This document shows positions 1 through 5,317 of a stretch of 7,097 bases of DNA, in pieces. The position numbers and the translations under genes were made by a program. The stretch's first letter is position 1. Each line of letters begins with the position of its first letter. Source of the stretch: Trebonia sp. (GTDB lineage: Bacteria; Actinomycetota; Actinomycetes; Streptosporangiales; Streptosporangiaceae); assembly GCA_030038035.1 (NCBI GenBank), contig JASHPP010000265.1, forward strand, positions 1 through 7,097, written 5' to 3'. The notes below the pieces were generated by a model. That model was not told the DNA's origin, did not search any database, and saw only the letters and a program-made list of their open reading frames with translations.

Positions 1-138
1 GCCGGCGAGCGCACGGTGCCGGCCTGGCTGGAGGTCGTCCCGGACCGGATGCGCATCCTCGTGCACTCGCTCCCGATCCGGGCCCAGATCGACACCCAGG
101 TCCAAGAGCAGCTCATCGTCGAGTACTACTCGAAGTAA
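1..138 (+). CDS. rpsD: 30S ribosomal protein S4, C-terminal fragment (5' end outside window)
   Basis: Frame 1 is open from the first base to a TAA stop and encodes the last 45 residues of S4. The stretch [20 protein letters not shown] followed by EYYSK is the typical S4 C-terminus, close to the actinobacterial form. S4 is a primary 16S rRNA-binding protein that nucleates 30S assembly; in Escherichia coli it also represses translation of the alpha operon. The gene is cut by the window edge, so the S4 RNA-binding domain cannot be inspected. It lies 104 bases upstream of rpoA on the same strand, the usual bacterial order, and is probably co-transcribed with it. Confidence 0.95.
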   Translation, partial: AGERTVPAWLEVVPDRMRILVHSLPIRAQIDTQVQEQLIVEYYSK

Positions 139-146
139 TCACCGCC

Positions 147-199
147 GCGCCGCTACGGATGGCGGCGCTGCGGGCTTTACGGGCCGGGCCACCGGCCCG
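147..199 (+). other. two GC-rich hairpins in the rpsD-rpoA gap
   Basis: Two stem-loops can be read by eye. The first pairs GCGCCGC (147-153) with GCGGCGC (162-168) around an 8-base loop. The second pairs positions 180-187 with 192-199 (8 bp, core GGGCCGG/CCGGCCC) around the loop GCCA. Neither is followed by a T-run, so they are not classical intrinsic terminators. They may protect or attenuate the rpsD-rpoA transcript, or simply reflect high GC. No convincing -10/-35 pair was found in this gap. Confidence 0.5.
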
Positions 200-230
200 C
201 CGATCACGGCGTCATATAGCGGTCGCCGGG

Positions 231-237
231 AAGGAAG
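231..237 (+). promoter_or_regulatory. ribosome binding site that fixes the rpoA start
   Basis: AAGGAAG lies 5 bases upstream of the ATG at 243. It supports that ATG over the in-frame ATG at 159, which lies inside the hairpin region and would add 28 residues with no resemblance to RpoA. Confidence 0.8.
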
Positions 238-242
238 TTTCA

Positions 243-1259
243 ATGCTTATCGCTCAGCGCCCCTCGCTCGCCGAGGAGCAGGTAGACGACTACCGGTCCA
301 GGTTCGTGATCGAGCCGCTCGAGCCGGGCTTCGGTTACACGATCGGCAACTCGCTCCGGCGGACGCTGCTGTCCTCGATTCCGGGTGCGGCCGTCACCAG
401 CATCAGGATCGAGGGCGTCCTGCACGAGTTCTCCACCGTGCCCGGCGTCAAGGAAGACGTCACCGACATCATCCTTAACCTGAAGGAACTTGTGGTGTCG
501 TCCGAGCACGACGAACCGGTCGTGATGTACCTGCGCAAGCAGGGCCCTGGTGAGGTCACCGCGGCCGACATCGCGCCGCCGGCCGGCGTCGAGGTCCACA
601 ACCCCGAGCTGCACATCGCCACCCTGAACGCCAAGGGCAAGCTGGAGATGGAGCTGACCGTCGAGCGCGGCCGAGGCTACGTCTCCGCGACGCAGAACAA
701 GCAGCCGGGCCAGGAGATCGGCCGGGTGCCGATCGACTCGATCTACTCGCCGGTGCTGCGGGTTACCTACAAGGTGGAGGCCACCCGCGTCGAGCAGCGG
801 ACCGACTTCGACCGGCTCATCCTCGACGTGGAGACCAAGCCGTGCATGCGCCCGCGCGACGCGGTGGCGAGCGCCGGCAAGACGCTGACCGAGCTGTTCG
901 GCCTGGCCAGGGAGCTTAACGTCGACGCCGAGGGCATCGACATCGGCCCGTCCCCCACCGACGCCGCTCTCGCGGCCGACCTGGCGCTGCCGATCGAGGA
1001 CCTGAACCTTACGGTCCGCTCGTACAACTGCCTCAAGCGCGAGGGCATCCACACCGTTGGCGAACTGGTCGCGCGCAGCGAGCAGGACCTGCTTGACATC
1101 AGGAACTTCGGCGCGAAGTCCATCGAGGAGGTCAAGCAGAAGCTGGTCGACATGGGCCTGTCGCTCAAGGACTCCCCGCCTGGGTTCGACCCGAGCAGTG
1201 CCGTGGACGCCTTCCCCGGCGAAGAAGAAGAGAGCTACGTCGAGACCGAGCAGTACTAG
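243..1259 (+). CDS. rpoA: DNA-directed RNA polymerase subunit alpha
   Basis: The product is the alpha subunit, which dimerises to seed beta/beta' assembly and whose C-terminal domain binds UP-element DNA and activators. From the ATG at 243 it has 338 residues, normal for the family. Residues 1-230 form the N-terminal assembly domain, including GNSLRR (35-40) and the following TLLSSIPG. A linker near 231-248 leads to the C-terminal domain. There, R259, N262, C263, G290, K292, S293 and E296 match the E. coli DNA-contacting residues R265, N268, C269, G296, K298, S299 and E302, so UP-element binding should be intact. The acidic C-terminus ending VETEQY is typical of actinobacteria. The start is chosen on the AAGGAAG site and on the conserved opening MLIAQRPSL. 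rpoA precedes rplQ by 38 bases and is probably in one operon with it. Confidence 0.98.
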   Translation: MLIAQRPSLAEEQVDDYRSRFVIEPLEPGFGYTIGNSLRRTLLSSIPGAAVTSIRIEGVLHEFSTVPGVKEDVTDIILNLKELVVSSEHDEPVVMYLRKQGPGEVTAADIAPPAGVEVHNPELHIATLNAKGKLEMELTVERGRGYVSATQNKQPGQEIGRVPIDSIYSPVLRVTYKVEATRVEQRTDFDRLILDVETKPCMRPRDAVASAGKTLTELFGLARELNVDAEGIDIGPSPTDAALAADLALPIEDLNLTVRSYNCLKREGIHTVGELVARSEQDLLDIRNFGAKSIEEVKQKLVDMGLSLKDSPPGFDPSSAVDAFPGEEEESYVETEQY

Positions 1260-1297
1260 CGGTACTGCGCCGGGACGGCGCTACAGAAAGGGTCTCA

Positions 1298-1903
1298 ATG
1301 CCCACGCCTACCAAGGGTGCCCGGATGGGGGGCAGCCCGGCTCACCAGAAGCACATGCTGGCGAACCTGGCCGCCGCGCTCTTCGAGCATGGGAAGATCA
1401 CCACGACCGAGGCACGGGCGCGCAGGCTCCGCCCCTACGCGGAGAAGCTGATCACCTTCGCCAAGCGCGGTGACCTGCACGCCCGCCGGCAGGTACTGAC
1501 GGTGGTTCCCAACAAGCGCATCGTGCACTCCCTGTTCACCGAGATCGGCCCCGGCTTCGCTGACCGTGACGGGGGGTACACCCGCATCACGAAACTCGGC
1601 CCGCGCAAGGGTGACGCCGCCCCGATGGCGGTCATCGAGTTGGTGGGCGGAGAGGTCGCGGCGCCAAGGCCGCGCCGCCGCACGCGGCGCGTGACGGCTC
1701 CGGCCGCGGCTCCCGAGGAGACCGCCGAGGAGACCGGCGCAGACGCGCGGGCGGTCGATGCGGAGACGGAAGAGACCGGGGAAGAGACGTCCGAGGCGGC
1801 AGCCGACGAGGACGTTGACGACGATGGTGAGACGGCTGACGTGATCGCGGAAGCCGGCGACGCCGAAGCGGATGCCGCTGCCGAGGACGACACCGAGGCC
1901 TGA
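1298..1903 (+). CDS. rplQ: 50S ribosomal protein L17 with long acidic C-terminal tail
   Basis: L17 is a 50S subunit protein located near the peptide exit tunnel. Residues 1-118 carry the conserved core: the [20 protein letters not shown] opening, [20 protein letters not shown], and the [20 protein letters not shown] segment that ends the fold. A basic patch RPRRRTRRV (124-132) follows, then about 65 residues made almost only of Ala, Glu, Asp, Thr and Gly with no lysine. The total of 201 residues is much longer than E. coli L17 (about 127), but long acidic tails are common in actinobacterial L17. The ATG at 1298 has AAAGGG (1287-1292) 5 bases upstream. A small hairpin, GCGCC/GGCGC (1267-1281), lies in the rpoA-rplQ gap. 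The function of the tail is not known; it is probably disordered. Confidence 0.97.
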   Translation: MPTPTKGARMGGSPAHQKHMLANLAAALFEHGKITTTEARARRLRPYAEKLITFAKRGDLHARRQVLTVVPNKRIVHSLFTEIGPGFADRDGGYTRITKLGPRKGDAAPMAVIELVGGEVAAPRPRRRTRRVTAPAAAPEETAEETGADARAVDAETEETGEETSEAAADEDVDDDGETADVIAEAGDAEADAAAEDDTEA

Positions 1904-1932
1904 CAACGCCTCGGCTTGTCCGGGCAGGCAGC

Positions 1933-1987
1933 CACGATCGTGGGCCGGAGGGATCCCCGCTGCGGGTCTCTTCGGCCCGCGGTCGTG
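1933..1987 (+). terminator. long stem-loop between rplQ and truA
   Basis: Positions 1933-1956 pair with 1964-1987 as an unbroken 24-bp stem with five G-U wobbles (1938/1982, 1941/1979, 1948/1972, 1951/1969, 1954/1966) and a 7-base loop at 1957-1963. Because the wobbles become A-C mismatches on the opposite strand, the structure is stronger in plus-strand RNA. No T-run follows, as is usual in high-GC actinobacteria, so it could be a terminator, an attenuator or a processing and stability element for the end of the rpoA-rplQ mRNA. GGCAGGC (1923-1929) can also pair with GCCTGCC (2005-2011), enclosing the stem. Confidence 0.6.
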
Positions 1988-1991
1988 AAGG

Positions 1992-2017
1992 CGCCCCGTT
2001 GCCCGCCTGCCGGGGCG
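1992..2017 (+). other. hairpin overlapping the possible TTG start of truA
   Basis: CGCCCCG (1992-1998) pairs with CGGGGCG (2011-2017) around a 12-base loop. The TTG at 1999, the first possible truA start, sits in the loop. If transcription reads through from rplQ, this hairpin would hide the TTG while leaving the downstream purine-rich site at 2032-2039 free. Confidence 0.45.
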
Positions 2018-2853
2018 TCCCTGGTGGACCTGGGGAGGGTGCGCTGTCCGTTCGGATAAGAATTGATCTTTCCTATGACGGGACGGGATTTTCCGGATGG
2101 GCGGCGCAGCCTGGCCGCCGCACGGTGGAGGACGTGCTCGCGCAGGCCCTTGAGCGGGTGCTGCGGCTTGCCGAGGCGCCGCGGCTCACCGTAGCCGGGC
2201 GCACCGACGCCGGCGTGCACGCGCGGGGGCAGGTGGCGCACGCGGACGTGCCCGCGGACCCCTGGGAAGCCGGCGCAGGCGCGGCCCTGCGGCGGCTTGC
2301 CCGCGCGCTGCCGCCCGACGTCCGGGTGCACCGGATAGGGCCCGCCCCCGATGGGTTTGACGCACGGTTTTCCGCGCTGTGGCGGCGCTATTCCTACCGG
2401 GTCTGCGACGACCCGGCGGCCGCCGATCCGCTGCGCAGGCATGACACGCTGTGGCACCCGCGCGGCCTGGACCTTGCGGCGATGAACTCGGCCGCCGCCG
2501 GTCTGGTCGGTGAGCACGACTTCGCGACGTTCTGCCGCCGTCGCGACGATGCGACGACAGTGCGCGCGCTGCGGCGGCTCGACTGGCACAGGGACGCGGC
2601 AGGCGTGGCCGTCGCCTGCGTGGTCGCCGACGCGTTCTGCCACAACATGGTCCGGGCGCTGGTTGGCGCGCTGCTTCCGGTCGGCGAGGGCAGCCGCCCG
2701 CCGGGCTGGCCGTCCGCCCTGCTCACGGCGGCGGTCCGTGACCCGGCGGTCCGGGTGGTGCCGCCGCACGGGCTGTGCCTAGAGGAGGTGCGCTACCCCG
2801 AGCCGGGCCAGCTCGCGCGGCGGGCGGCACTGACCAGGCAGGTCCGCGAGTGA
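1999..2853 (+). CDS. truA: tRNA pseudouridine(38-40) synthase TruA
   Basis: TruA converts uridines 38, 39 and 40 of the tRNA anticodon arm to pseudouridine in the cytoplasm. Numbered from the TTG at 1999 (284 residues), the protein shows the conserved opening RIRIDLSYDGTGFSGWA (19-35), the catalytic motif AGRTDAGVHARGQVAH (66-81) with nucleophile D70, FDARFSALWRRYSYRV (120-135), GEHDFATFC (171-179), FCHNMVRALVGALL (213-226) and PPHGLCLEEVRYP (255-267). All are where the family expects them, so it should be active. The start is uncertain. The conserved region begins near residue 18, and no ATG, GTG or TTG lies between 1999 and that point. A strong purine site (GGGGAGGG, 2032-2039) sits just before a CTG at 2044, which would give 269 residues. 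The gene follows rplQ, as in many actinobacteria, and converges on the minus-strand gene downstream. Confidence 0.95.
   Translation: MPACRGVPGGPGEGALSVRIRIDLSYDGTGFSGWAAQPGRRTVEDVLAQALERVLRLAEAPRLTVAGRTDAGVHARGQVAHADVPADPWEAGAGAALRRLARALPPDVRVHRIGPAPDGFDARFSALWRRYSYRVCDDPAAADPLRRHDTLWHPRGLDLAAMNSAAAGLVGEHDFATFCRRRDDATTVRALRRLDWHRDAAGVAVACVVADAFCHNMVRALVGALLPVGEGSRPPGWPSALLTAAVRDPAVRVVPPHGLCLEEVRYPEPGQLARRAALTRQVRE
2032..2039 (+). promoter_or_regulatory. strong Shine-Dalgarno-like site inside the truA reading frame
   Basis: GGGGAGGG contains a perfect GGAGG (2034-2038). Five bases separate GGAGG from the in-frame CTG at 2044 and 11 from GTT at 2050. The conserved TruA sequence starts directly after. 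This suggests that translation starts here, at a non-standard codon, rather than at the TTG at 1999, which has only GAAGG (1987-1991) upstream. Confidence 0.5.
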
Positions 2854-2872
2854 CGCCCCCTGCGCGCCGTTA

Positions 2873-2916
2873 GCGGCCGGGCCCCCGCCACCAACGGGCT
2901 TGGCGCCGGGGGCCGC
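2873..2916. terminator. stem-loop between convergent truA and the minus-strand gene
   Basis: The 102-base gap between the two stop codons holds a GC-rich inverted repeat. GGCCCCC (2880-2886) pairs with GGGGGCC (2908-2914), and GCCA (2887-2890) can continue with TGGC (2901-2904). Alternatively GCGGCC (2873-2878) pairs with GGCCGC (2911-2916). It lies 20 bases past the truA stop and about 40 bases past the stop of the opposing gene, the expected place for a bidirectional terminator. No T-run is present. Confidence 0.6.
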
Positions 2917-2955
2917 ACCGATGCTCCGGGTCCGTGGCGGTCGCGGCCTGGACGG

Positions 2956-5010
2956 TCAGCCGTTGGCCGGCGCGGGGGCGCCGGTGACCATGCGCTGGCT
3001 GAGACTGATGTTCGCGGTTCCGGCAACCAGGTCGGTTTCGAACTGCTCGAGCTGCCGGTCCTGCGCGGCGGTCGACGGCGCGTCCCCGTTGGTGAACTCC
3101 GCCCAGGTCAGGATCAGGTAGTGGCCCTTGAACTCCGCCTCGACCACCCCGGTACCCGAGCCCAGCTTGGCGCCGATGCCCGACGACGTGCTGAGCGGGG
3201 CGATGAAGTCGTTCGCGCCGACCACCTCCCCCGCCAGGTGCGCTTCGCTGGTGGTCGCCAGGTTGACGACGCCTATCGTGCCCATGATCTTGTTATCGCC
3301 TGACACGTAGCTGGCGCGCACCACCTGGGTGCAGCTGTCGGACTGCAGCGCGTTGATCAGGTCCTGGCCGATCACGGCGTTGGCGCACGTCTTGTCCAGC
3401 CGGGTGGCGATCCGCAGGAACGAGGTGTGGTCGGTCTCGTTCGTAAACGCCGGCGGGTAGAGCTCGGCCACCGTCAGCGGCACGGGGTCGTCGCTGCGCG
3501 ACTCGATGTGGCAGTACTGGCCGAGCTTCTCGCACGCGGCGGTGGCCGCCGAAGTCGATCCTGACGTCGGCAGCGGGCCGGCCGAGGGCACCGAGGTGCT
3601 GGCGGACGGCTTCGGCTTGAGCACGAGGGTGTAGGCGGCCGCGGCGAGCACCGCCACGGCGACGACCCCGAGGGCCGAGAGCAGCAGGCGTCGCTTGCCC
3701 CGCTTCCTGCCGTTGCCTCCCCTGCCGCCGGGTCGCGGGCCGGTACCTCCGCCGTAGCGCTCCTGGTAGGGGTCGCGCGCGTCGTCGTACTCGTCGTAGC
3801 CCGGCCCCGTGCCGTAGCCGCCGACGACGAAGTCCTCCGGCTCCGCGTACTGGTCGTAGCGGGGGGAGGCATCGTATCCGCCGACGGCACCGTAACCGCG
3901 CGGGTCGCCAGGCTCGCGCCGGCCGCCGTAACCGGAGTAGGCCTCGTACTGGCTGTCGTCGTATCGTTCCTGCTGGCCGGTGTACGCAAGGCCCTGCGGG
4001 GAGGCCGCCTCCAGCTGGGAGGGCTGCCTTCCCGGCACGGGCGGGAATCCCCTGGCCGGATCGCGGACCGCGGCCTGCGACAGGCCGTCGTCCTGGTAGC
4101 GGTCGTCGTACCCGCGCTGGTCGTACTGGTCGTACTGGTCGTGGTCGTACCCGCCAGGCGCACCGAGGGGGTGCGGGCCGGTGCCGTAGGAGTCAATGGC
4201 GCGCGCGCTGAGGATGCCGGTGTCCGCGAAGCCAGAGCCGGACGCCGCCTGCGGCTGGCCGGCGTACCAGTCGTTGCCCGCGTCCCGGTAGCCGCCCGTC
4301 GCGCCGGCCCGGCCGCCCGGGCCAGCGCCCAGAGCGGGGTAGCCGCCTGAGCGGCCGTAGCTGGAACGGCCGTAGGGGTCGGGGTCGTAGCCGCCGCCTG
4401 CCTGCGGCTGGTCGTAGGGTCCGCTGCCGTAGCCGCCGTCGAAGTAGCTGCCGTCGGGGCCGCCGCCCGCCTGGAGCTGGTGGTAAGGCCCGCTGCCGTA
4501 CCCGCCGCCCGTGTAGCTGTCGCCGTAGCCGCTGTCGCCATATCCGGCCTGCTGACCGTAGCTCTCCGGCCGGCCGTACCCGCCGCCCGCGTAGCCGTCG
4601 CCGGCCGGGTAGCCGTTGCCCTGGCCGTACCCGGCGCCGTACCCGTCGCCGGCCGGGTACCCGTTGCCCTGGCCGTACCCGGCGCCGTAGCCGTCGCCGG
4701 CTGGGTAGCCGTTGCCCTGCAGGTAGTCGCTGCCGTCGTCGGGGTACGCGCCGCCCTGCCCTGTGGCGTACCCCTGGGGGTCGCCGTACCCGGCGCCCTG
4801 GCCGTAATCTTCGTACCCCGCGTAGGGGTCAGCCGACCCGTAGCCGCCGTACCCGTCGGCGGTCGCGTACCCCTCGTCCTGGCCGTAACCTCGCGCGCCG
4901 TCGTTCCACGGCCCCGTGGCTTCTGGCCCCGTGCCGGACGACGACTGCCAGGGCGGTTGGCGCCGTGAGGCCGCTCGGGTGCGGGAGGCGTCCTCACCCC
5001 GGTATTCCAT
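2956..5010 (-). CDS. Tyr/Gly-rich repeat membrane protein of unknown function with extracytoplasmic domain
   Basis: Not recognised as a named family. The ATG at 5010 gives 684 residues. Residues 1-40 are polar. Residues 41-420 are a low-complexity arm rich in Gly, Tyr, Asp, Gln and Pro, with 55 tyrosines by hand count and no Lys or Cys; it includes a 16-residue tandem repeat (97-140) and a second repeated unit (169-184 and 192-207). The basic stretch GRKRGKRR (434-441) precedes one hydrophobic helix (about 442-464), giving an N-inside, C-outside topology. A Ser/Thr/Pro linker (466-490) follows, then a domain to residue 684 that holds all four cysteines (493, 500, 542, 560), suggesting disulfides outside the cell. 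The domain contains TRLDKTCANAVIGQD, DNKIMGTIGVVNL and FKGHYLILTWAEF, which look like a structured, conserved fold. The frame stays open upstream to 5499, but that part is antisense to rplM and has no family-like sequence, so the ATG at 5010 is preferred. No Shine-Dalgarno is seen; the mRNA may be nearly leaderless. A scaffold, envelope or sensor role is possible but unproven. Confidence 0.88.
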   Translation of the reverse strand: MEYRGEDASRTRAASRRQPPWQSSSGTGPEATGPWNDGARGYGQDEGYATADGYGGYGSADPYAGYEDYGQGAGYGDPQGYATGQGGAYPDDGSDYLQGNGYPAGDGYGAGYGQGNGYPAGDGYGAGYGQGNGYPAGDGYAGGGYGRPESYGQQAGYGDSGYGDSYTGGGYGSGPYHQLQAGGGPDGSYFDGGYGSGPYDQPQAGGGYDPDPYGRSSYGRSGGYPALGAGPGGRAGATGGYRDAGNDWYAGQPQAASGSGFADTGILSARAIDSYGTGPHPLGAPGGYDHDQYDQYDQRGYDDRYQDDGLSQAAVRDPARGFPPVPGRQPSQLEAASPQGLAYTGQQERYDDSQYEAYSGYGGRREPGDPRGYGAVGGYDASPRYDQYAEPEDFVVGGYGTGPGYDEYDDARDPYQERYGGGTGPRPGGRGGNGRKRGKRRLLLSALGVVAVAVLAAAAYTLVLKPKPSASTSVPSAGPLPTSGSTSAATAACEKLGQYCHIESRSDDPVPLTVAELYPPAFTNETDHTSFLRIATRLDKTCANAVIGQDLINALQSDSCTQVVRASYVSGDNKIMGTIGVVNLATTSEAHLAGEVVGANDFIAPLSTSSGIGAKLGSGTGVVEAEFKGHYLILTWAEFTNGDAPSTAAQDRQLEQFETDLVAGTANISLSQRMVTGAPAPANG
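4117..4143 (-). repeat. 9-bp tandem repeat coding for DQY units
   Basis: Three copies of the 9-bp unit CTGGTCGTA (third copy with one change) lie at 4117-4125, 4126-4134 and 4135-4143. On the minus strand they encode the DQYDQYDQ stretch near residues 290-298 of the Tyr/Gly-rich protein. Confidence 0.75.
4390..4506 (-). repeat. duplicated 16-residue unit GGYGSGPY-Q-QAGGG
   Basis: Two coding copies, residues 169-184 and 192-207 of the minus-strand protein, share GGYGSGPY[HD]Q[LP]QAGGG and are offset by 23 residues. They differ at two positions in the protein, so this is an older or less constrained duplication than the adjacent 48-bp repeat. Confidence 0.7.
4591..4722 (-). repeat. 48-bp in-frame tandem repeat, 2.75 copies
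   Basis: Units at 4591-4638, 4639-4686 and a 36-base partial copy at 4687-4722 encode the 16-residue unit GQGNGYPAGDGYGAGY. The copies differ by a few bases, for example GTAGCC versus GTACCC, and those changes are silent (GGC versus GGG for Gly before TAC). Because 48 is a multiple of three, changes in copy number would keep the reading frame. Confidence 0.9.
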
Positions 5011-5018
5011 AACTAATG

Positions 5019-5045
5019 AGCGTAGCGTCCATATCAGTTCGGCAA
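5019..5045 (-). promoter_or_regulatory. candidate near-leaderless promoter of the Tyr/Gly-rich gene
   Basis: On the minus strand TACGCT (5024-5019) fits the actinobacterial -10 pattern TANNNT. TTGCCG (5045-5040) is a possible -35 with a short 15-base spacer. Only 8 bases separate the -10 from the ATG at 5010, so transcription would begin at or within about two bases of the start codon. This fits the lack of a Shine-Dalgarno site. The spacing of the -35 is suboptimal. Confidence 0.45.
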
Positions 5046-5096
5046 GGGTGGTCGCGAAACTTTCAACGTTCAGTGACCAGGCGCTTCCGCGGGGTG

Positions 5097-5117
5097 GCCC
5101 GCGGCAGGAGCGCGGGC
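5097..5117. other. hairpin in the divergent intergenic region
   Basis: GCCCGCG (5097-5103) and CGCGGGC (5111-5117) form a perfect 7-bp inverted repeat around GCAGGAG. It lies upstream of the rplM promoter and about 75 bases upstream of the candidate minus-strand promoter. It could be a protein-binding site or a chance GC palindrome. Confidence 0.35.
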
Positions 5118-5152
5118 AACCGCGGTAAACTAACGTGTTCAGGCGGCAGCGG

Positions 5153-5181
5153 ATCCGCGCGCTTTGGCACTGGGCGCGGAT
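5153..5181. promoter_or_regulatory. inverted repeat straddling the rplM -35 box (possible operator)
   Basis: ATCCGCGC (5153-5160) and GCGCGGAT (5174-5181) are perfect 8-bp inverted repeats separated by 13 bases. The -35 hexamer TTGGCA lies between them. The left half also overlaps a 10-bp palindrome GCGGATCCGC (5149-5158). The position suggests a regulator site, but no regulator can be named. Confidence 0.4.
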
Positions 5182-5193
5182 TCGGAGTATGCT
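5164..5193 (+). promoter_or_regulatory. sigma70-type promoter of rplM-rpsI
   Basis: TTGGCA (5164-5169) and TATGCT (5188-5193) match the housekeeping consensus well with an 18-base spacer. Transcription would start near 5200, giving a leader of about 118 bases before the rplM GTG. This is the best promoter in the window and suits a ribosomal-protein operon. Confidence 0.75.
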
Positions 5194-5213
5194 GCATTGG
5201 CGTTGTCCACGAC

Positions 5214-5278
5214 CAGCAGCACCTGCGTTTTGCCTGCTGCCCGAGTCGCGGACGCGGGTGGAGCGGCCCGGCGGCAGG
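5214..5278 (+). ncRNA. candidate structured leader of rplM with alternative stems
   Basis: Two stems share bases and exclude each other. Stem I pairs CAGCAG (5214-5219) with CTGCTG (5234-5239). Stem II pairs 5233-5241 with 5270-5278 (9 bp including one G-U). L13 leaders that allow autoregulation are known in other bacteria; whether this is an equivalent is inference. No match to a specific described class is claimed. Confidence 0.35.
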
Positions 5279-5303
5279 GTCTCCTGGATCACGAACCACA
5301 TGC

Positions 5304-5308
5304 GAAGG
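5304..5308 (+). promoter_or_regulatory. ribosome binding site of rplM
   Basis: GAAGG lies 9 bases before the GTG at 5318. It supports that GTG over the in-frame ATG at 5300, which would lie upstream of the site. Confidence 0.65.
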
Positions 5309-5317
5309 CGAACGACT

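Noticed and set aside
175..220. Possible rpoA promoter (TTTACG and the AT-rich CATATAGC)
   Set aside because: The -10-like sequence does not fit TANNNT and the distance between the two elements is about 32 bases, too long.
1435..2769. Long minus-strand open frame antisense to rplQ and truA
   Set aside because: Composition is Arg/Pro/Ala/Ser-rich, typical of antisense frames at high GC, and it spans two clearly functional plus-strand genes and the intergenic hairpins.
4591..4722. Possible CRISPR-like array
   Set aside because: The units are contiguous, without spacers, and encode an in-frame protein repeat.
4480..4968. Plus-strand open frame rich in Val/Ala resembling membrane segments
   Set aside because: It is the antisense reading of GTA/GCC-type codons from the Tyr/Gly repeats, with no ribosome binding site or promoter.
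3474..4997. Long minus-strand open frame of about 507 residues over the Tyr/Gly-rich gene
   Set aside because: It is the alternative frame of the GC-rich repeats, made almost only of Ala, Thr, Arg and Pro. The other frame has a membrane helix and a structured C-terminal domain.
5126..5136. TAAACT/TAACGT as an additional -10 box for rplM
   Set aside because: They fit TANNNT, but no -35-like sequence sits at the right distance; the TTGGCA/TATGCT pair downstream is far better.
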